Positions 1-8,670 are shown, counted from the first letter of the stretch. The stretch is DNA of 64,000 nt from Kitasatospora acidiphila (GCF_006636205.1 NZ_VIGB01000003.1:3648501-3712500); one strand, 5' to 3'. Translations and numbers: made by a program. The notes: a model not told the origin generated them from the sequence alone.

Positions 1-632
1 GCGAGCCACGGTCCGGCGGTGCGCAGCGCCTCGCGCCGCAGCAGCACCAGGCCGACCAGGATGCCGAGCAGCAGTACGGCCAGCGTGTCCTTGTTCTCCA
101 GGCCGATCCCCGCGATCGCTCCGGCGGCCAGCCAGGACCCCGTGGTGCGCAGCCGCAGGGCACGGGCGACCAGGACCAGCACGGCCACCCACACCACCTG
201 GTCCAGCACCGTCGTGCCGAACAGCAGCGACGAGGCCACGAACAGCGGGCAGGCCGCGATCGCGGCCGCGGTGATGGTCTGCGCGCGGCGCCCGCCGCCG
301 AACTCGGCCGCCAGCATGGGCGCGAGCAGCACGCATCCGACCTGCGCGGCCACCGCCAGCACCCGTAGCGGCAGCACGCCGCCGGGCAGCGCCGCGGCGA
401 GCCGGGCGAGCAGCGGGGCCAGCGGCGGCTGGTCGGCGTAGCCCCAAGCCGGGTGGCGGCCGCAGATCACGTAGTAGAACTCGTCGCGGTGCCAGCCATA
501 GCGGGTGGCGACCGCCAGGTGCACGGCCGCCACCACCGCGGCGACCAGCCACACCGGGCGCCACGCCATCCGCTCGCGGCCCGGGGCTGAGGGGGCGGTG
601 GTCAAGACGACAGGTTCAGCGGTGTCAGTCAT
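1..632 (-). CDS. GT-C glycosyltransferase (ArnT/PMT-like), 5' part only
   Basis: The first 210 codons of a multispanning membrane protein are present; the rest lies beyond the window edge. It starts with ATG at 632 and overlaps the stop of the TetR gene by 8 bases, so the two are translationally coupled. After about 25 polar residues there is a hydrophobic helix, then a luminal loop with the motif HRDEFYY (around residue 49), the Asp-Glu motif typical of the first loop of ArnT and protein mannosyltransferase families. Several further hydrophobic helices follow. Such enzymes take sugar from a polyprenyl-phosphate donor on the outer membrane face. The acceptor is unknown. A link to the polyprenyl-arabinose-type operon at 8.7-13 kb is possible but not shown. 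Confidence 0.75.
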   Translation of the reverse strand, partial: MTDTAEPVVLTTAPSAPGRERMAWRPVWLVAAVVAAVHLAVATRYGWHRDEFYYVICGRHPAWGYADQPPLAPLLARLAAALPGGVLPLRVLAVAAQVGCVLLAPMLAAEFGGGRRAQTITAAAIAACPLFVASSLLFGTTVLDQVVWVAVLVLVARALRLRTTGSWLAAGAIAGIGLENKDTLAVLLLGILVGLVLLRREALRTAGPWL

Positions 633-1341
633 GGCTGTCCTCTGTGCTCGGGAAAGCGGCGACCAGCAGGTGGTGCACGGTGCGGCGGCAGTCGTCGTCG
701 GCCAGCATCCGCGAGTCCGGGTCGCCGTGGCGGTGCATGGCGAACCAGGCGACGGTCTCGACGATGAACCGGGCGGCAACCGGCACATCGGGCACCGGGC
801 GCAGCAGGCCGGCCGCGATCCGGGCGGCCAGGTACGTGCCGACCTGTTCGACCATCGCCCGGCGCCGTTGCACGAAGTACCACTGGGCCAGCTCGGGCAA
901 CTGCTCGGCACAGCGCTCGACCAGTTGCAGCGCCGTCCGGTTCTGCTCGACGAACGCGTACAGCTCGTCGACCACACCGCCCAACTCCGCCTCGGGCGAC
1001 AGCCCGGACGCCCCGGCCGGCCCGGCCGAAGCCCTGGCCAGCAGCGGCAACGCCGTCTGGTCGCCCGCCCAGGACTCGACCACCGCGATGACCTCTTCGG
1101 CAGTCGGCGTCTGCACCGGCACGGCCAACCCGGCCACCGCATCCGGCCGCAGCACCCGCATCAGCGCCAGGTGCAGCAGCGCCTGCTTGCTCTTCGCATA
1201 CGTGTACACCGCACCATGGCTGAGCCCCAGCGCCGCCGCGACATCCGAGATCCCCGCCGGCCTAAACCCCCGCGCCAGGAACACCCCCACCGCCGCATCG
1301 GCGATCTCCTCCAACGGCCGCATGGGCATCCGTCCGCGCAT
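625..1341 (-). CDS. TetR/AcrR family repressor
   Basis: A 238-aa protein with an N-terminal helix-turn-helix: residues about 10-55 read as TetR_N, with the recognition-helix stretch GLSHGAVYTYAKSKQALL. The C-terminal ligand domain is not assignable to a subfamily. It is the first gene of a two-gene unit with the glycosyltransferase and overlaps it by 8 bases. The operator-like palindrome at 1355-1371 lies directly upstream, so autorepression and control of the glycosyltransferase are likely. The ATG at 1341 is only 7 bases from a -10 element, which suggests a leaderless mRNA. An ATG six codons in (MPMRP) is a less likely alternative start. Confidence 0.9.
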   Translation of the reverse strand: MRGRMPMRPLEEIADAAVGVFLARGFRPAGISDVAAALGLSHGAVYTYAKSKQALLHLALMRVLRPDAVAGLAVPVQTPTAEEVIAVVESWAGDQTALPLLARASAGPAGASGLSPEAELGGVVDELYAFVEQNRTALQLVERCAEQLPELAQWYFVQRRRAMVEQVGTYLAARIAAGLLRPVPDVPVAARFIVETVAWFAMHRHGDPDSRMLADDDCRRTVHHLLVAAFPSTEDSHD

Positions 1342-1348
1342 GGGGTTG

Positions 1349-1377
1349 AAGATAGACTGACTGAGTCAGTCAATCAA
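1349..1377 (-). promoter_or_regulatory. TetR promoter overlapped by palindromic operator
   Basis: On the minus strand TTGATT (1377-1372) and TATCTT (1354-1349) are separated by 17 bases, a good vegetative promoter. The spacer is an inverted repeat GACTGA-CTGAG-TCAGTC (1355-1371). Bound repressor would cover the whole promoter. Transcription would begin at or next to the ATG at 1341. Confidence 0.65.
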
Positions 1378-1641
1378 GCGCCCGAGGGTGCACAAGGACC
1401 TCGGCACCAAGTCATAAGCCGCGGCAGTGAGATTCGAGGGAGTGGGCCACCGGGCGCTTCGCACCTGAAGCGGCGGCGGTTGTCTCGTCACCGACCAGTC
1501 GGGAAGTCCCTCATGTTGTCGAGGCGCCATCAGAAGCTGCAGGGTTGACGTTGGGGCGCCATTCGCCCGAGCCCCCAGAGGAGCAGGCGGGCTGGCGCGG
1601 CGCCTGTGTGATGACCACCCAGCGCAGGGCACCCCGGGGGC

Positions 1642-1701
1642 CTGATTGCAGCCCCGAGTGCTTCAGGCACTCGATCTTGAATGTGGCTAGCATGCAATCA
1701 G
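1642..1701. repeat. Nested inverted repeat, possible structured RNA
   Basis: Outer arms CTGATTGCA (1642-1650) and TGCAATCAG (1693-1701) are perfectly complementary. Inside lies a second perfect hairpin, CGAGTGC-TTCAG-GCACTCG (1655-1673). No coding gene explains it. It could be a small structured RNA or a remnant site; function unknown. Confidence 0.4.
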
Positions 1702-1765
1702 ATCGTCACATATGCCCCGATATTTGTACTTCAAGCCAACGACTGCAAGCCCTAGAAGCGCGGAA

Positions 1766-1789
1766 AGCCCCCAGGGACTCCTGGGGGCT
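1766..1789 (-). terminator. Hairpin terminator of the 75-aa peptide gene
   Basis: AGCCCCCAGG-GACT-CCTGGGGGCT is a perfect 10-bp stem. Read on the minus strand it is followed by a short T run (CTTTCC). It lies 70 bases past the stop of the small acidic peptide gene. Confidence 0.6.
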
Positions 1790-1860
1790 CTGTTCGCGTA
1801 ACGCCGTCGGACAGCTAGGCAATCAGTTCAGGCCAAAGTCCTGGGCGCCACAGCGAGGCA

Positions 1861-2088
1861 TCAGTGGGTGCTGATGACGTCTCCAAGAGGACCAGGGGTG
1901 CCAGGGCGACCAACCGGAGCGGCAGATTCAGCCGGAGTCGCACCTGCATCGGCCGCCGAGGCAGCAGTCTCACCGGGCTCAACATGCTGGTCGGCAGCCT
2001 GCCCGGCTGCGTTCACGGCACCAGCCAGGGCGGCCTCCGCCTCATCGGTCTGCTCCGGAAGAGCGATCGAAGCCTTGTTGTCGGCCAT
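1861..2088 (-). CDS. 75-aa acidic Ala-rich peptide of unknown function
   Basis: A small ORF beginning MADNKAS and ending PLGDVISTH. It is Ala/Glu/Pro-rich and acidic, with no signal peptide, membrane helix or cysteine. The ATG at 2088 is chosen because GAGAGGTGG sits 7 bases upstream; the frame stays open upstream but no other start has such a site. It is transcribed divergently from the SARP/STAND regulator and followed by a hairpin terminator. I do not recognise the family. A regulatory or signalling peptide tied to the neighbouring regulator, or a leader peptide, are only guesses; no modification enzyme is nearby. Confidence 0.5.
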   Translation of the reverse strand: MADNKASIALPEQTDEAEAALAGAVNAAGQAADQHVEPGETAASAADAGATPAESAAPVGRPGTPGPLGDVISTH

Positions 2089-2302
2089 CGCCGAACCACC
2101 TCTCGGGGGGGTGACTGTACTGAACCGCCCCGGTCGGTCTGTCCGCGGCGTGGGGACAGTATCGTAGGCATCGTTAAATGTCTTATAAACGGCCCTCCTG
2201 GTGCACAATCTGCCCCTTTTGCCCTTCCTGACCTGGCATTACAGCCCGAGCATGGAGGACAGCACTTCGAGGTTCGAAGTATCCGGCCTTCGGGGGACCC
2301 CT

Positions 2303-5278
2303 ATGGAGCTTCAGGTAACGCCGCACAATGCCGTGCTGCGCTTCCAGGTGCTCGGACCCGTCCAGGCATGGCGTGACGAGCAGTCACTCGCACTCGGTTC
2401 GCCCCAGCAGCAGGCCGTGCTCAGCGCCCTGCTACTGCACCGCGGCCGACCCGTCACCACCCAGGAACTGGTCGATGGGCTCTGGGGCGACCGCCCGCCG
2501 CCGCAGGCAGTGGCTGCTCTGCGTACGTACATCTCGCGACTACGAACCGTCATCGAGCCCGGGCGTGAGGCACGGACGCCGGCCCGACTGCTGGTTTCGG
2601 TACGAGACGGATATGCATTGCGCATTCCGGACGAATCGCTCGACCTTGCCGTTTTCGATTCGCTACTGAGCGAGGCCTCCCTGGGCCGCCAGGAGGGAAG
2701 CCTGGAAAAGGCTCACCAACTGCTCGGCTCTGCGCTTGCGCTGTGGAGCGGCCAACCGCTGGCCGGGCTCCCCGGCCCGTACGCGGACGCCCAGCGCCAG
2801 AGCCTGGTGGAGCTTCAGATCGCAGCGCGGGAAGAGCGCTGTGCTGTGGCCCTGGAGATCGGGCTCCACGCCGAAATCGTCTCGGAATTGAACCACCTCA
2901 CCTCGGAGCATCCGCTGCGTGAGCGCCTGCGGGAACTGCTGATGCTGGCGCTGTACCGCAGCGGCCGACAGGCCGAGGCGCTCAACATCTATTCGGCGAC
3001 TCGGAAGCTGCTGATCGACGAGCTCGGTGTGGAGCCCGGCGCCGGCCTCGCTGCGATGCACTCGCGGATCCTTTCCGCCGACCCGACGCTGATGGATTCC
3101 CTAGGGGAATCACGAATTCCGGTCAGTGATTCCGGCAGCCAAATCGCCCCCACCCCGCCAGCTCAACTTCCTGCCGATGTCTCCGACTTCAGCGGTCGAA
3201 CGGCCCTTGTCTCAGATCTACGCGCGCTGCTGCGAGGGGCTTCCGGCCAGGCGGTCGTGGTGACCTCGCTCGCGGGGATCGGCGGCGTCGGCAAGACGAC
3301 CCTGGCCGTACACGTCGCGCACGGCGTGCGCTCCGAGTTTCCTGATGGGCAGCTCTACGTGGACCTGCGTGGTGTCAGTGCGACACCTGCGGATCCCGCC
3401 GTCGTGCTTGGTGACTTCCTGTTCGCGTTGGGGGTCACGGACTCTCCCGAATCCTTCGAGCAGCGAGTGGCGCTCTACCGCTCAATGCTGGCCGACCGGC
3501 GCATGTTGATCATGCTCGACAATGCCCACGACGTACAGCAGGTCACCCCGCTGATCCCCGGCGTAGCCGGGTGCGCGGTGCTGGTCACCAGCCGCTCCCG
3601 ACTGGCCGGCATCCCGGGTGCGCACCTCTTCGACGTCGAGGAGCTGACCCCCGAGGAGGCACTTCAGCTCTTCGGTGCGATCGCCGGGCAGCACCGGCTG
3701 GAGGCCGAGCCCGACGCGGCCATGGCCGTGGTCACCTCCTGCGGCTTCCTGCCGCTCGCGGTCCGCATCGCGGCCGCCCGGTTGGCCAGCCGTCCCCGCT
3801 GGACCGTCGCCGACCTCGCTCGGCGGTTAGCTGACCAGCGGCGCCGCCTGGATGAGTTGCAGTTGGGCAACCTCGCGGTCGAGACCACCTTGGGTCTCGG
3901 CTACGGGCAGCTCAGCCCTGCCGAGGCGCGGGCCTTCCGCCTGCTCGCCCTGGTGGACTGCCCCGATCTGCCACTCTCCGCCGTCGCCGCGCTGCTCGGC
4001 ACCTCCGAGGACGAGGCCGAGGACATCGCCGAGGCGCTGGTTGAAGCGAACATGCTGGAGTGCTTCACCCCTGGGCGCTACCGGTACCACGACCTGCTGC
4101 GGTTGTTCGCGCAGAAGCAGCGGGAGAAGATCGCGGACCTGGCGGACACTCAGGCGGCGCTGCTGCGGCTACTCGCGCTGCTGGTGTCGACGGTGCGCAG
4201 TGCTGCCCAGATCCTGGAGCCCGATGACCAGTTGATTGAGCCTCTGCAGGTACTCACCCACCCTGGCAATCACCTGAGCGGTGAAGATGCTGCGCGCACC
4301 TGGCTCCGGAGTGAGCTCGCCCTCATCCTCAGCACCATCGAGCAGTCGATCAACAGCACGCCGGAACTGCTCAGGCTGGCCATCGACCTCTTGGTGTCGT
4401 TGAACTCGTTGGTCGAGGAGCCGACGCACGCCACCCGCATTCGTAGCACCCTGATGGTCGCAGATGCCGCCGCGACCGAGGGCGAGGACGTCGAGGCCCT
4501 CGCCCGGGTGCGCTTCGCGCTGGCCTTCTTCGCCTACCTGACAGGTGAGTACCCGACGGCCGAACGGTTCTTCCGGGAGTGCCTCAACCTCATCGGCGCC
4601 CAGGCCCCAGGGCTGCGCGTCGCGGCTAGCAGTGCGCTAGGAAGCGTCCTGACGGCACGGCAACCTGCCGACGCCCTCCCATTTCTATGTGAAGCCCGGG
4701 ACCTAGCGACCAGCCTTGCCCGTATGGGAAACGCGGCTCGAATCCAGGGAAACATCGCACGCGTCTACCTGAAGCTCGAACAGTGGGATGACGCGGTCGA
4801 GTCCGCCCAGTCTGCCCTGACCACTGCACGCTCCTCCCGCAACGTTCGCAGCCTCGCCGACGCTCACTATCAACTCGGCATCGTCCTCCGCGCCACCGGC
4901 TTCCCAGCCGAAGCGGCGAGCCAGCTCCGCGAGGCCCACCACCTCTTCCAGGACCAGCAGCAGCGCCTTTGGGAAGGTCTCTCACTCGCTCGCCTCGCCG
5001 ATTGCATGCTGGCCGACGGCCAGCCGGATGATGCGTCGACGGCTGCCGCCGAAGCGCTGGCCATCAGCCTGGAGATGGACTTCGCCTACTGCCAGGGCCT
5101 AGCCAACGCCGCCCTGGGCGAAGCCCTCCTGCGCCTCGGCCACCCCTCCCGTGGCCTGGCGTGCCTCAGCGAGGCGTACGAGGTGTTCACGCGGCTCGGT
5201 GTGCCCGAGGGCCAAGCAGTCCGGGTCCTCATTGACGAGCAGCACACCGAGCCTCCTTCTTCCTCCGCAGCGCCGTAG
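2303..5278 (+). CDS. AfsR-like SARP regulator with NB-ARC and TPR domains
   Basis: A 991-aa cytoplasmic transcription activator. Residues about 8-100 form an OmpR-type winged helix and about 105-255 a bacterial transcriptional activation (BTAD) domain, the SARP signature. An NB-ARC ATPase follows with P-loop GIGGVGKTT (325-333) and Walker B region MLIMLDNAHD (from 401). The C-terminal third is TPR-like helical repeats. This is the AfsR/large-SARP layout, in which nucleotide binding gates DNA binding and SARPs switch on secondary metabolism. The ATG at 2303 has GGGGGA 7 bases upstream; a GTG at 2201 would extend it by 34 residues. Codon 509 is TTA (3827-3829), so translation should depend on the bldA tRNA, also in this window. 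No biosynthetic cluster adjoins it. Confidence 0.93.
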   Translation: MELQVTPHNAVLRFQVLGPVQAWRDEQSLALGSPQQQAVLSALLLHRGRPVTTQELVDGLWGDRPPPQAVAALRTYISRLRTVIEPGREARTPARLLVSVRDGYALRIPDESLDLAVFDSLLSEASLGRQEGSLEKAHQLLGSALALWSGQPLAGLPGPYADAQRQSLVELQIAAREERCAVALEIGLHAEIVSELNHLTSEHPLRERLRELLMLALYRSGRQAEALNIYSATRKLLIDELGVEPGAGLAAMHSRILSADPTLMDSLGESRIPVSDSGSQIAPTPPAQLPADVSDFSGRTALVSDLRALLRGASGQAVVVTSLAGIGGVGKTTLAVHVAHGVRSEFPDGQLYVDLRGVSATPADPAVVLGDFLFALGVTDSPESFEQRVALYRSMLADRRMLIMLDNAHDVQQVTPLIPGVAGCAVLVTSRSRLAGIPGAHLFDVEELTPEEALQLFGAIAGQHRLEAEPDAAMAVVTSCGFLPLAVRIAAARLASRPRWTVADLARRLADQRRRLDELQLGNLAVETTLGLGYGQLSPAEARAFRLLALVDCPDLPLSAVAALLGTSEDEAEDIAEALVEANMLECFTPGRYRYHDLLRLFAQKQREKIADLADTQAALLRLLALLVSTVRSAAQILEPDDQLIEPLQVLTHPGNHLSGEDAARTWLRSELALILSTIEQSINSTPELLRLAIDLLVSLNSLVEEPTHATRIRSTLMVADAAATEGEDVEALARVRFALAFFAYLTGEYPTAERFFRECLNLIGAQAPGLRVAASSALGSVLTARQPADALPFLCEARDLATSLARMGNAARIQGNIARVYLKLEQWDDAVESAQSALTTARSSRNVRSLADAHYQLGIVLRATGFPAEAASQLREAHHLFQDQQQRLWEGLSLARLADCMLADGQPDDASTAAAEALAISLEMDFAYCQGLANAALGEALLRLGHPSRGLACLSEAYEVFTRLGVPEGQAVRVLIDEQHTEPPSSSAAP

Positions 5279-5393
5279 CCACCAGGGTGTCCCCCGACGG
5301 AGCCCCCGCGCTCCGTCCTCCCCCGATCCCCTGGTGCTCCCCCGATCCCCCCTCGGGAAGCGGTGTCCCCCGGTTCCCCCGATGAGTGGAGCC

Positions 5394-5415
5394 CCCGCAG
5401 CCCCCCGGCTGCGGG
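5394..5415 (+). terminator. Hairpin terminator after the SARP gene
   Basis: CCCGCAGCC-CCCC-GGCTGCGGG forms a perfect 9-bp stem about 115 bases past the regulator stop codon. There is no T run, as is common in this group. Confidence 0.5.
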
Positions 5416-5556
5416 AGCACCTCTCCGCGCTTCCCCGGCGCTGAGAAAACTCTGGCACTCGGACATTGACGTTCAATAAACGCGGGCGGCAACCCGTTCG
5501 GTCAGGCGTGCGGGGCGCGTGGACGGGGGCTCACCACCCCTGGTGCCCCGCTGTGC

Positions 5557-5595
5557 TACCGCCAACGGGCCATATGGGCCGTCCGAGTGGCGGTA
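5557..5595. repeat. Nested palindrome, candidate operator
   Basis: Outer arms TACCGCCA (5557-5564) and TGGCGGTA (5588-5595) are perfect complements. They enclose ACGGgCCATATGGgCCGT (5565-5582), itself an inverted repeat around CCATATGG. It lies upstream of the methyltransferase and may be a protein-binding site. Confidence 0.45.
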
Positions 5596-5677
5596 ATGCA
5601 ACCCGAAAGGGGGGATCGGCCACGAGTTGGCCGGAAACGGCCTCCATCACCGGGTGATCACGCATATTCTCAAAGGC

Positions 5678-5717
5678 CAGGTGGCACGCGCGGGCGTCAA
5701 TACACAGGTGGCACGCG
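5678..5717. repeat. 13-bp direct repeat CAGGTGGCACGCG
   Basis: Two identical copies (5678-5690 and 5705-5717) lie 27 bases apart, start to start, about 120 bases upstream of the methyltransferase. The phasing does not match the 11/22-bp spacing usual for SARP boxes, so the binding protein is unknown. Confidence 0.4.
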
Positions 5718-5833
5718 TGGGTGACCCGTGCCCCCGAGCAGGTGAGGTCCTTCAGGCAGGGTCAGCTGAGCAGGGACGGAGCGGGCGAGGGTCGGAGAAG
5801 CGGGTGCGGCGGCGGAAAGGTTCCTCTCAAATC

Positions 5834-6595
5834 GTGACGATGGGGCAGATATCGGATCCGGCCCGGGGTGAGGCGCGGCCTGGCCCCACGCGCCGCAGTG
5901 CTGCGCGGGCACTGCAGGCGGTGGCCTTCGACGCGATCGGTGCCCGGTACGGCGAGGCGTTCCCGGCCAAGAACGGCCAGCTCGCGGCGGGTCGACGGCT
6001 GCTCGACGAGCTGGCGCCCGGTGACCGGGTGCTGGACATCGGCTGCGGCACCGGCGACCCGACCGTTCGTCAGCTCGCCGAGGCCGGCATGGCGGTGACC
6101 GCGATCGACCTGAGCGACGGCATGCTCTCGTTGGCCCGGCGGACGCTGCCCGATGCCGCCGCCTACCACCGGATGGACCTGTACGACCTGTCCACCGACC
6201 GGGCCGAGAGTGCCTGGGGCGTGCCCGAGCTCGGGCCTGCCGGGGCTCGCAGCTTCGCGGCGGCCACCGCGTTCTTCTCGCTGATCATGCTGCCGCAGCA
6301 GGAGATAAGGGTGGCGCTCAACCGGATCCGCAAGCTGCTGCGGCCGGGTGGCCTGCTGGTGCTGGGGCTGGTGGAGGCGGATCTGGACGACTGTCCGATG
6401 GTCTTCCTGGACCAGCAGCTGCGGATCAGCGGGTTCCTGCGCGAGGAGCTGGCCACGGCGCTGCACCGGGTGGGCTTCACGGTGGAGGAGCTGAACGGTC
6501 GGCCGTACGCGCCGGCCTGTACCGCGCTGCCACCGGAGGAACAGCTGTTCCTGCACTGCCGGAAGACGACCCGGAACCAGGCCGAGAACCCGTAG
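5834..6595 (+). CDS. Class I SAM-dependent methyltransferase
   Basis: About 253 residues with a Rossmann methyltransferase core. Motif I is VLDIGCGTGDPT, followed by the acidic end of strand 2 (AIDLSDGM) and the post-motif LRPGGLLVLGLVEADL. The substrate cannot be read from the sequence; small-molecule or protein methylation are both possible. The GTG at 5834 lies 13 bases from GGAAAGG; the ATG two codons later (5840) is an equal alternative. It lies about 90 bases upstream of the PP2C phosphatase gene on the same strand and may be co-transcribed with it. Confidence 0.8.
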   Translation: MTMGQISDPARGEARPGPTRRSAARALQAVAFDAIGARYGEAFPAKNGQLAAGRRLLDELAPGDRVLDIGCGTGDPTVRQLAEAGMAVTAIDLSDGMLSLARRTLPDAAAYHRMDLYDLSTDRAESAWGVPELGPAGARSFAAATAFFSLIMLPQQEIRVALNRIRKLLRPGGLLVLGLVEADLDDCPMVFLDQQLRISGFLREELATALHRVGFTVEELNGRPYAPACTALPPEEQLFLHCRKTTRNQAENP

Positions 6596-6687
6596 CCAGG
6601 CCGAGAACCTGTCAGCAGGCCGACCACCTGAGACGGCACCCGCAACCCGACTCCCGACCGACCCACGACCAGTAAGAACAGGCAGCC

Positions 6688-8670
6688 GTGCTCGACCTTC
6701 CCTCTCCCCAGGCCGGCCGCTCCCCCGCCGTCCCGACCCAGCGCCACCCGCCGCCCGGTGCAGCGCTGCCCGCCACCCCGGCCGCTCCCGCCGTGCCCGA
6801 CAGCACCGTGCCCGCTCCCGCCGTGCCCGACAGCGCCGTGCCCGACAGCGCCGTGCCCGACAGCGCTGTACCTGACAGCGCCGTGCCCGAAAGCACCGCG
6901 CCCGACGCCGCCCAGCACCTGCGGGTCCGCCAGGCGCTCACCGAGCGGCTGGCCTTCCTGAACAACGCCACCCGGCAGATCACCACCAGCCTGGATCCGG
7001 CTGCCACGGTGCGCAGCCTGACCGGGGCGCTGGTCCCGTTGCTGGCCGATGCCGCGCTGGTGCACCTGTGCAGCTGGAACCCGGACCCGGTGCGGGACCG
7101 GGACCGGCAGCAGCCGCCGGAGCTGTCGCTGCACCGGGCCGAGGGCACCCGGTTGGGTGTCGGCAAGCCCCCGGTGACGGTGCGTCCTGGCGGTGCGCTG
7201 GAGCGGCTGATGCGCGGCGAGACGGTGCCGGGTCCTGTGGTGCTGGGCAGCGCCGAGGGCGAGGAGCTGCGCCCGGTGCTGACCGAGCTGTACGGCGCCC
7301 GGTCGCTGGCCGCCCTGCCGCGCGGCACCGCTCTGCTCGCGCTGCCGCTGCAGGGCCGGGCGGCCGGCAAGGCGACCCCGCAGCGCACCAGGAAGGCGAG
7401 TGCCCCCGATCCGGAGTCGCTGCTCGGCGTACTGGTGCTGGTCCGCCGGCCGCTGGCGTCCGGCAAGGAGCCGGCCCGGTTCGATCCGACGGACACCCAG
7501 ACGGCCGCCCACCTGGCCACCGTGGCGGGGCTGGCGGTGGACACCGCGCACCGCTACACCCGCGAGTCAGAGATCGCCGACGGCCTGCAGCGCAGCATGC
7601 TGCCGACCCATCTGCCGCAGCCGCACGGGGTCCGGCTGGCGCACCGCTACCTGCCGGGCGAGAGCGAGGCGCAGGTGGGCGGCGACTGGTACGACGCGAT
7701 CCCGCTGCCCGGCAACCGGGTGGCGCTGATCGTCGGCGATGTGATGGGCCATTCGCTGACCTCGGCGGCGATCATGGGCCAGTTGCGGACCAGTGCGCAG
7801 ACCCTGGCGGCGCTGGACCTGCCGCCGCACGAGGTGCTCTACCACCTGGACGAGCAGGCGCAGCGGCTGGGCCGCGAGGAGCATCTGGCCACCTGCGTCT
7901 TCGCGGTCTACGACCCGATCGCCAACCGGATCGTGGTGGCCAACGCCGGGCACATGCCGCCGGCGCTGATCCATCCGGACGGCCGGGCCGAGCTGCTGGA
8001 GAACCTGCCGGCGGGCGCGCCGATCGGGGTGGGCGGGGTGGACTTCACCTCCGAGGAGCTGGACGCGCCGCCCGGTTCGGCGCTGCTGCTGTTCACCGAC
8101 GGGCTGGTGGAGAACCCGCGGCGGCCGATCAGCACGGGTCTGGAGCGGCTGCGCCGCAGGCTCTCCGCCACCCATCACCACTCCCCCGAACAGATCTGCC
8201 AGGAGGCGCTGCGGATCCTGCCGCAGGCCGAACGGGCCGATGACATCGCGTTGTTGGCGGCGGCCTTCGACGGGATCCCGGCGGAGGACGTGGCCTACTG
8301 GTACCTCCAGCCGCGCAACGAGACGCCGGGGCGGGCTCGCCGGCTGGCCGGGCACGCGCTGCGCCGCTGGGGTCTGGAGGAGCTGGCGGAGAGCACCGAG
8401 CTGATGGTCAGCGAGCTGGTGACCAACGCGGTGCAGCATGCCAAGAAGCCGGTGACGCTGCGGCTGGTCCGCACCTCGGTGCTGCGCTGCGAGGTCGGGG
8501 ACGACAGCCCGGCGCTGCCGCGCCGGCGGCGGGCCGGTCTGCACGACGAGCGCGGCCGGGGCCTGGAGCTGGTGGCCAAGTGCGCGGACGGCTGGGGAGC
8601 GACCCGGCTGGGCGGCGGCAAGGTGGTCTGGTTCGAGCAGCGGTTGCCGTTCCGACTCAAGCGCGGCTGA
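6688..8670 (+). CDS. SpoIIE/PP2C phosphatase with GAF and HATPase domains
   Basis: A 660-aa cytoplasmic partner-switch regulator. Residues 1-75 are a disordered Pro-rich tail with tandem VPDSA repeats. About 77-285 resembles a GAF sensor domain. About 291-525 is a SpoIIE-type PP2C phosphatase with metal-ligand motifs GGDWYDA, GDVMGH, LFTDGLVE and ADDIALL. About 534-657 is an RsbW/SpoIIAB-like HATPase with N-box ELVTNAVQH and G-box GRGLELV. Such fusions can dephosphorylate anti-anti-sigma factors and bind or phosphorylate them with the kinase domain. The GTG start at 6688 has only a weak AGG upstream. Target sigma factors are not nearby. A strong bidirectional terminator overlaps its stop codon. 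Confidence 0.93.
   Translation: MLDLPSPQAGRSPAVPTQRHPPPGAALPATPAAPAVPDSTVPAPAVPDSAVPDSAVPDSAVPDSAVPESTAPDAAQHLRVRQALTERLAFLNNATRQITTSLDPAATVRSLTGALVPLLADAALVHLCSWNPDPVRDRDRQQPPELSLHRAEGTRLGVGKPPVTVRPGGALERLMRGETVPGPVVLGSAEGEELRPVLTELYGARSLAALPRGTALLALPLQGRAAGKATPQRTRKASAPDPESLLGVLVLVRRPLASGKEPARFDPTDTQTAAHLATVAGLAVDTAHRYTRESEIADGLQRSMLPTHLPQPHGVRLAHRYLPGESEAQVGGDWYDAIPLPGNRVALIVGDVMGHSLTSAAIMGQLRTSAQTLAALDLPPHEVLYHLDEQAQRLGREEHLATCVFAVYDPIANRIVVANAGHMPPALIHPDGRAELLENLPAGAPIGVGGVDFTSEELDAPPGSALLLFTDGLVENPRRPISTGLERLRRRLSATHHHSPEQICQEALRILPQAERADDIALLAAAFDGIPAEDVAYWYLQPRNETPGRARRLAGHALRRWGLEELAESTELMVSELVTNAVQHAKKPVTLRLVRTSVLRCEVGDDSPALPRRRRAGLHDERGRGLELVAKCADGWGATRLGGGKVVWFEQRLPFRLKRG
6791..6900 (+). 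repeat. 15-bp coding repeats encoding VPDSA
   Basis: Near-identical copies of GTGCCCGACAGCGCC run through codons about 36-70 of the phosphatase. They encode a Pro/Asp/Ser tail. Tract length is likely to vary between strains. Confidence 0.7.

Larger units (their letters stand above)
1378..1860. other. Intergenic region, no convincing gene
   Basis: Reading frames here lack ribosome binding sites and family resemblance. The stretch holds a nested inverted-repeat structure (1642-1701) and a terminator hairpin (1766-1789), annotated separately. Confidence 0.5.
5279..5833. other. Intergenic region with repeats, no gene
   Basis: The first 150 bases after the SARP stop are C-rich and repetitive (several copies of TCCCCCGATCCCC). 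They contain a terminator hairpin. Further on are a nested palindrome (5557-5595) and a 13-bp direct repeat (5678-5717), annotated separately. No ORF with a ribosome binding site was found. Confidence 0.5.

Noticed and set aside
5466..5657. 63-codon ORF before the methyltransferase
   Set aside because: No ribosome binding site, no family resemblance, and it runs through the nested palindrome.
2303..8670. A biosynthetic gene cluster around the SARP regulator
   Set aside because: No polyketide, peptide, terpene or RiPP modification enzymes are adjacent; only a methyltransferase and a signalling phosphatase follow.
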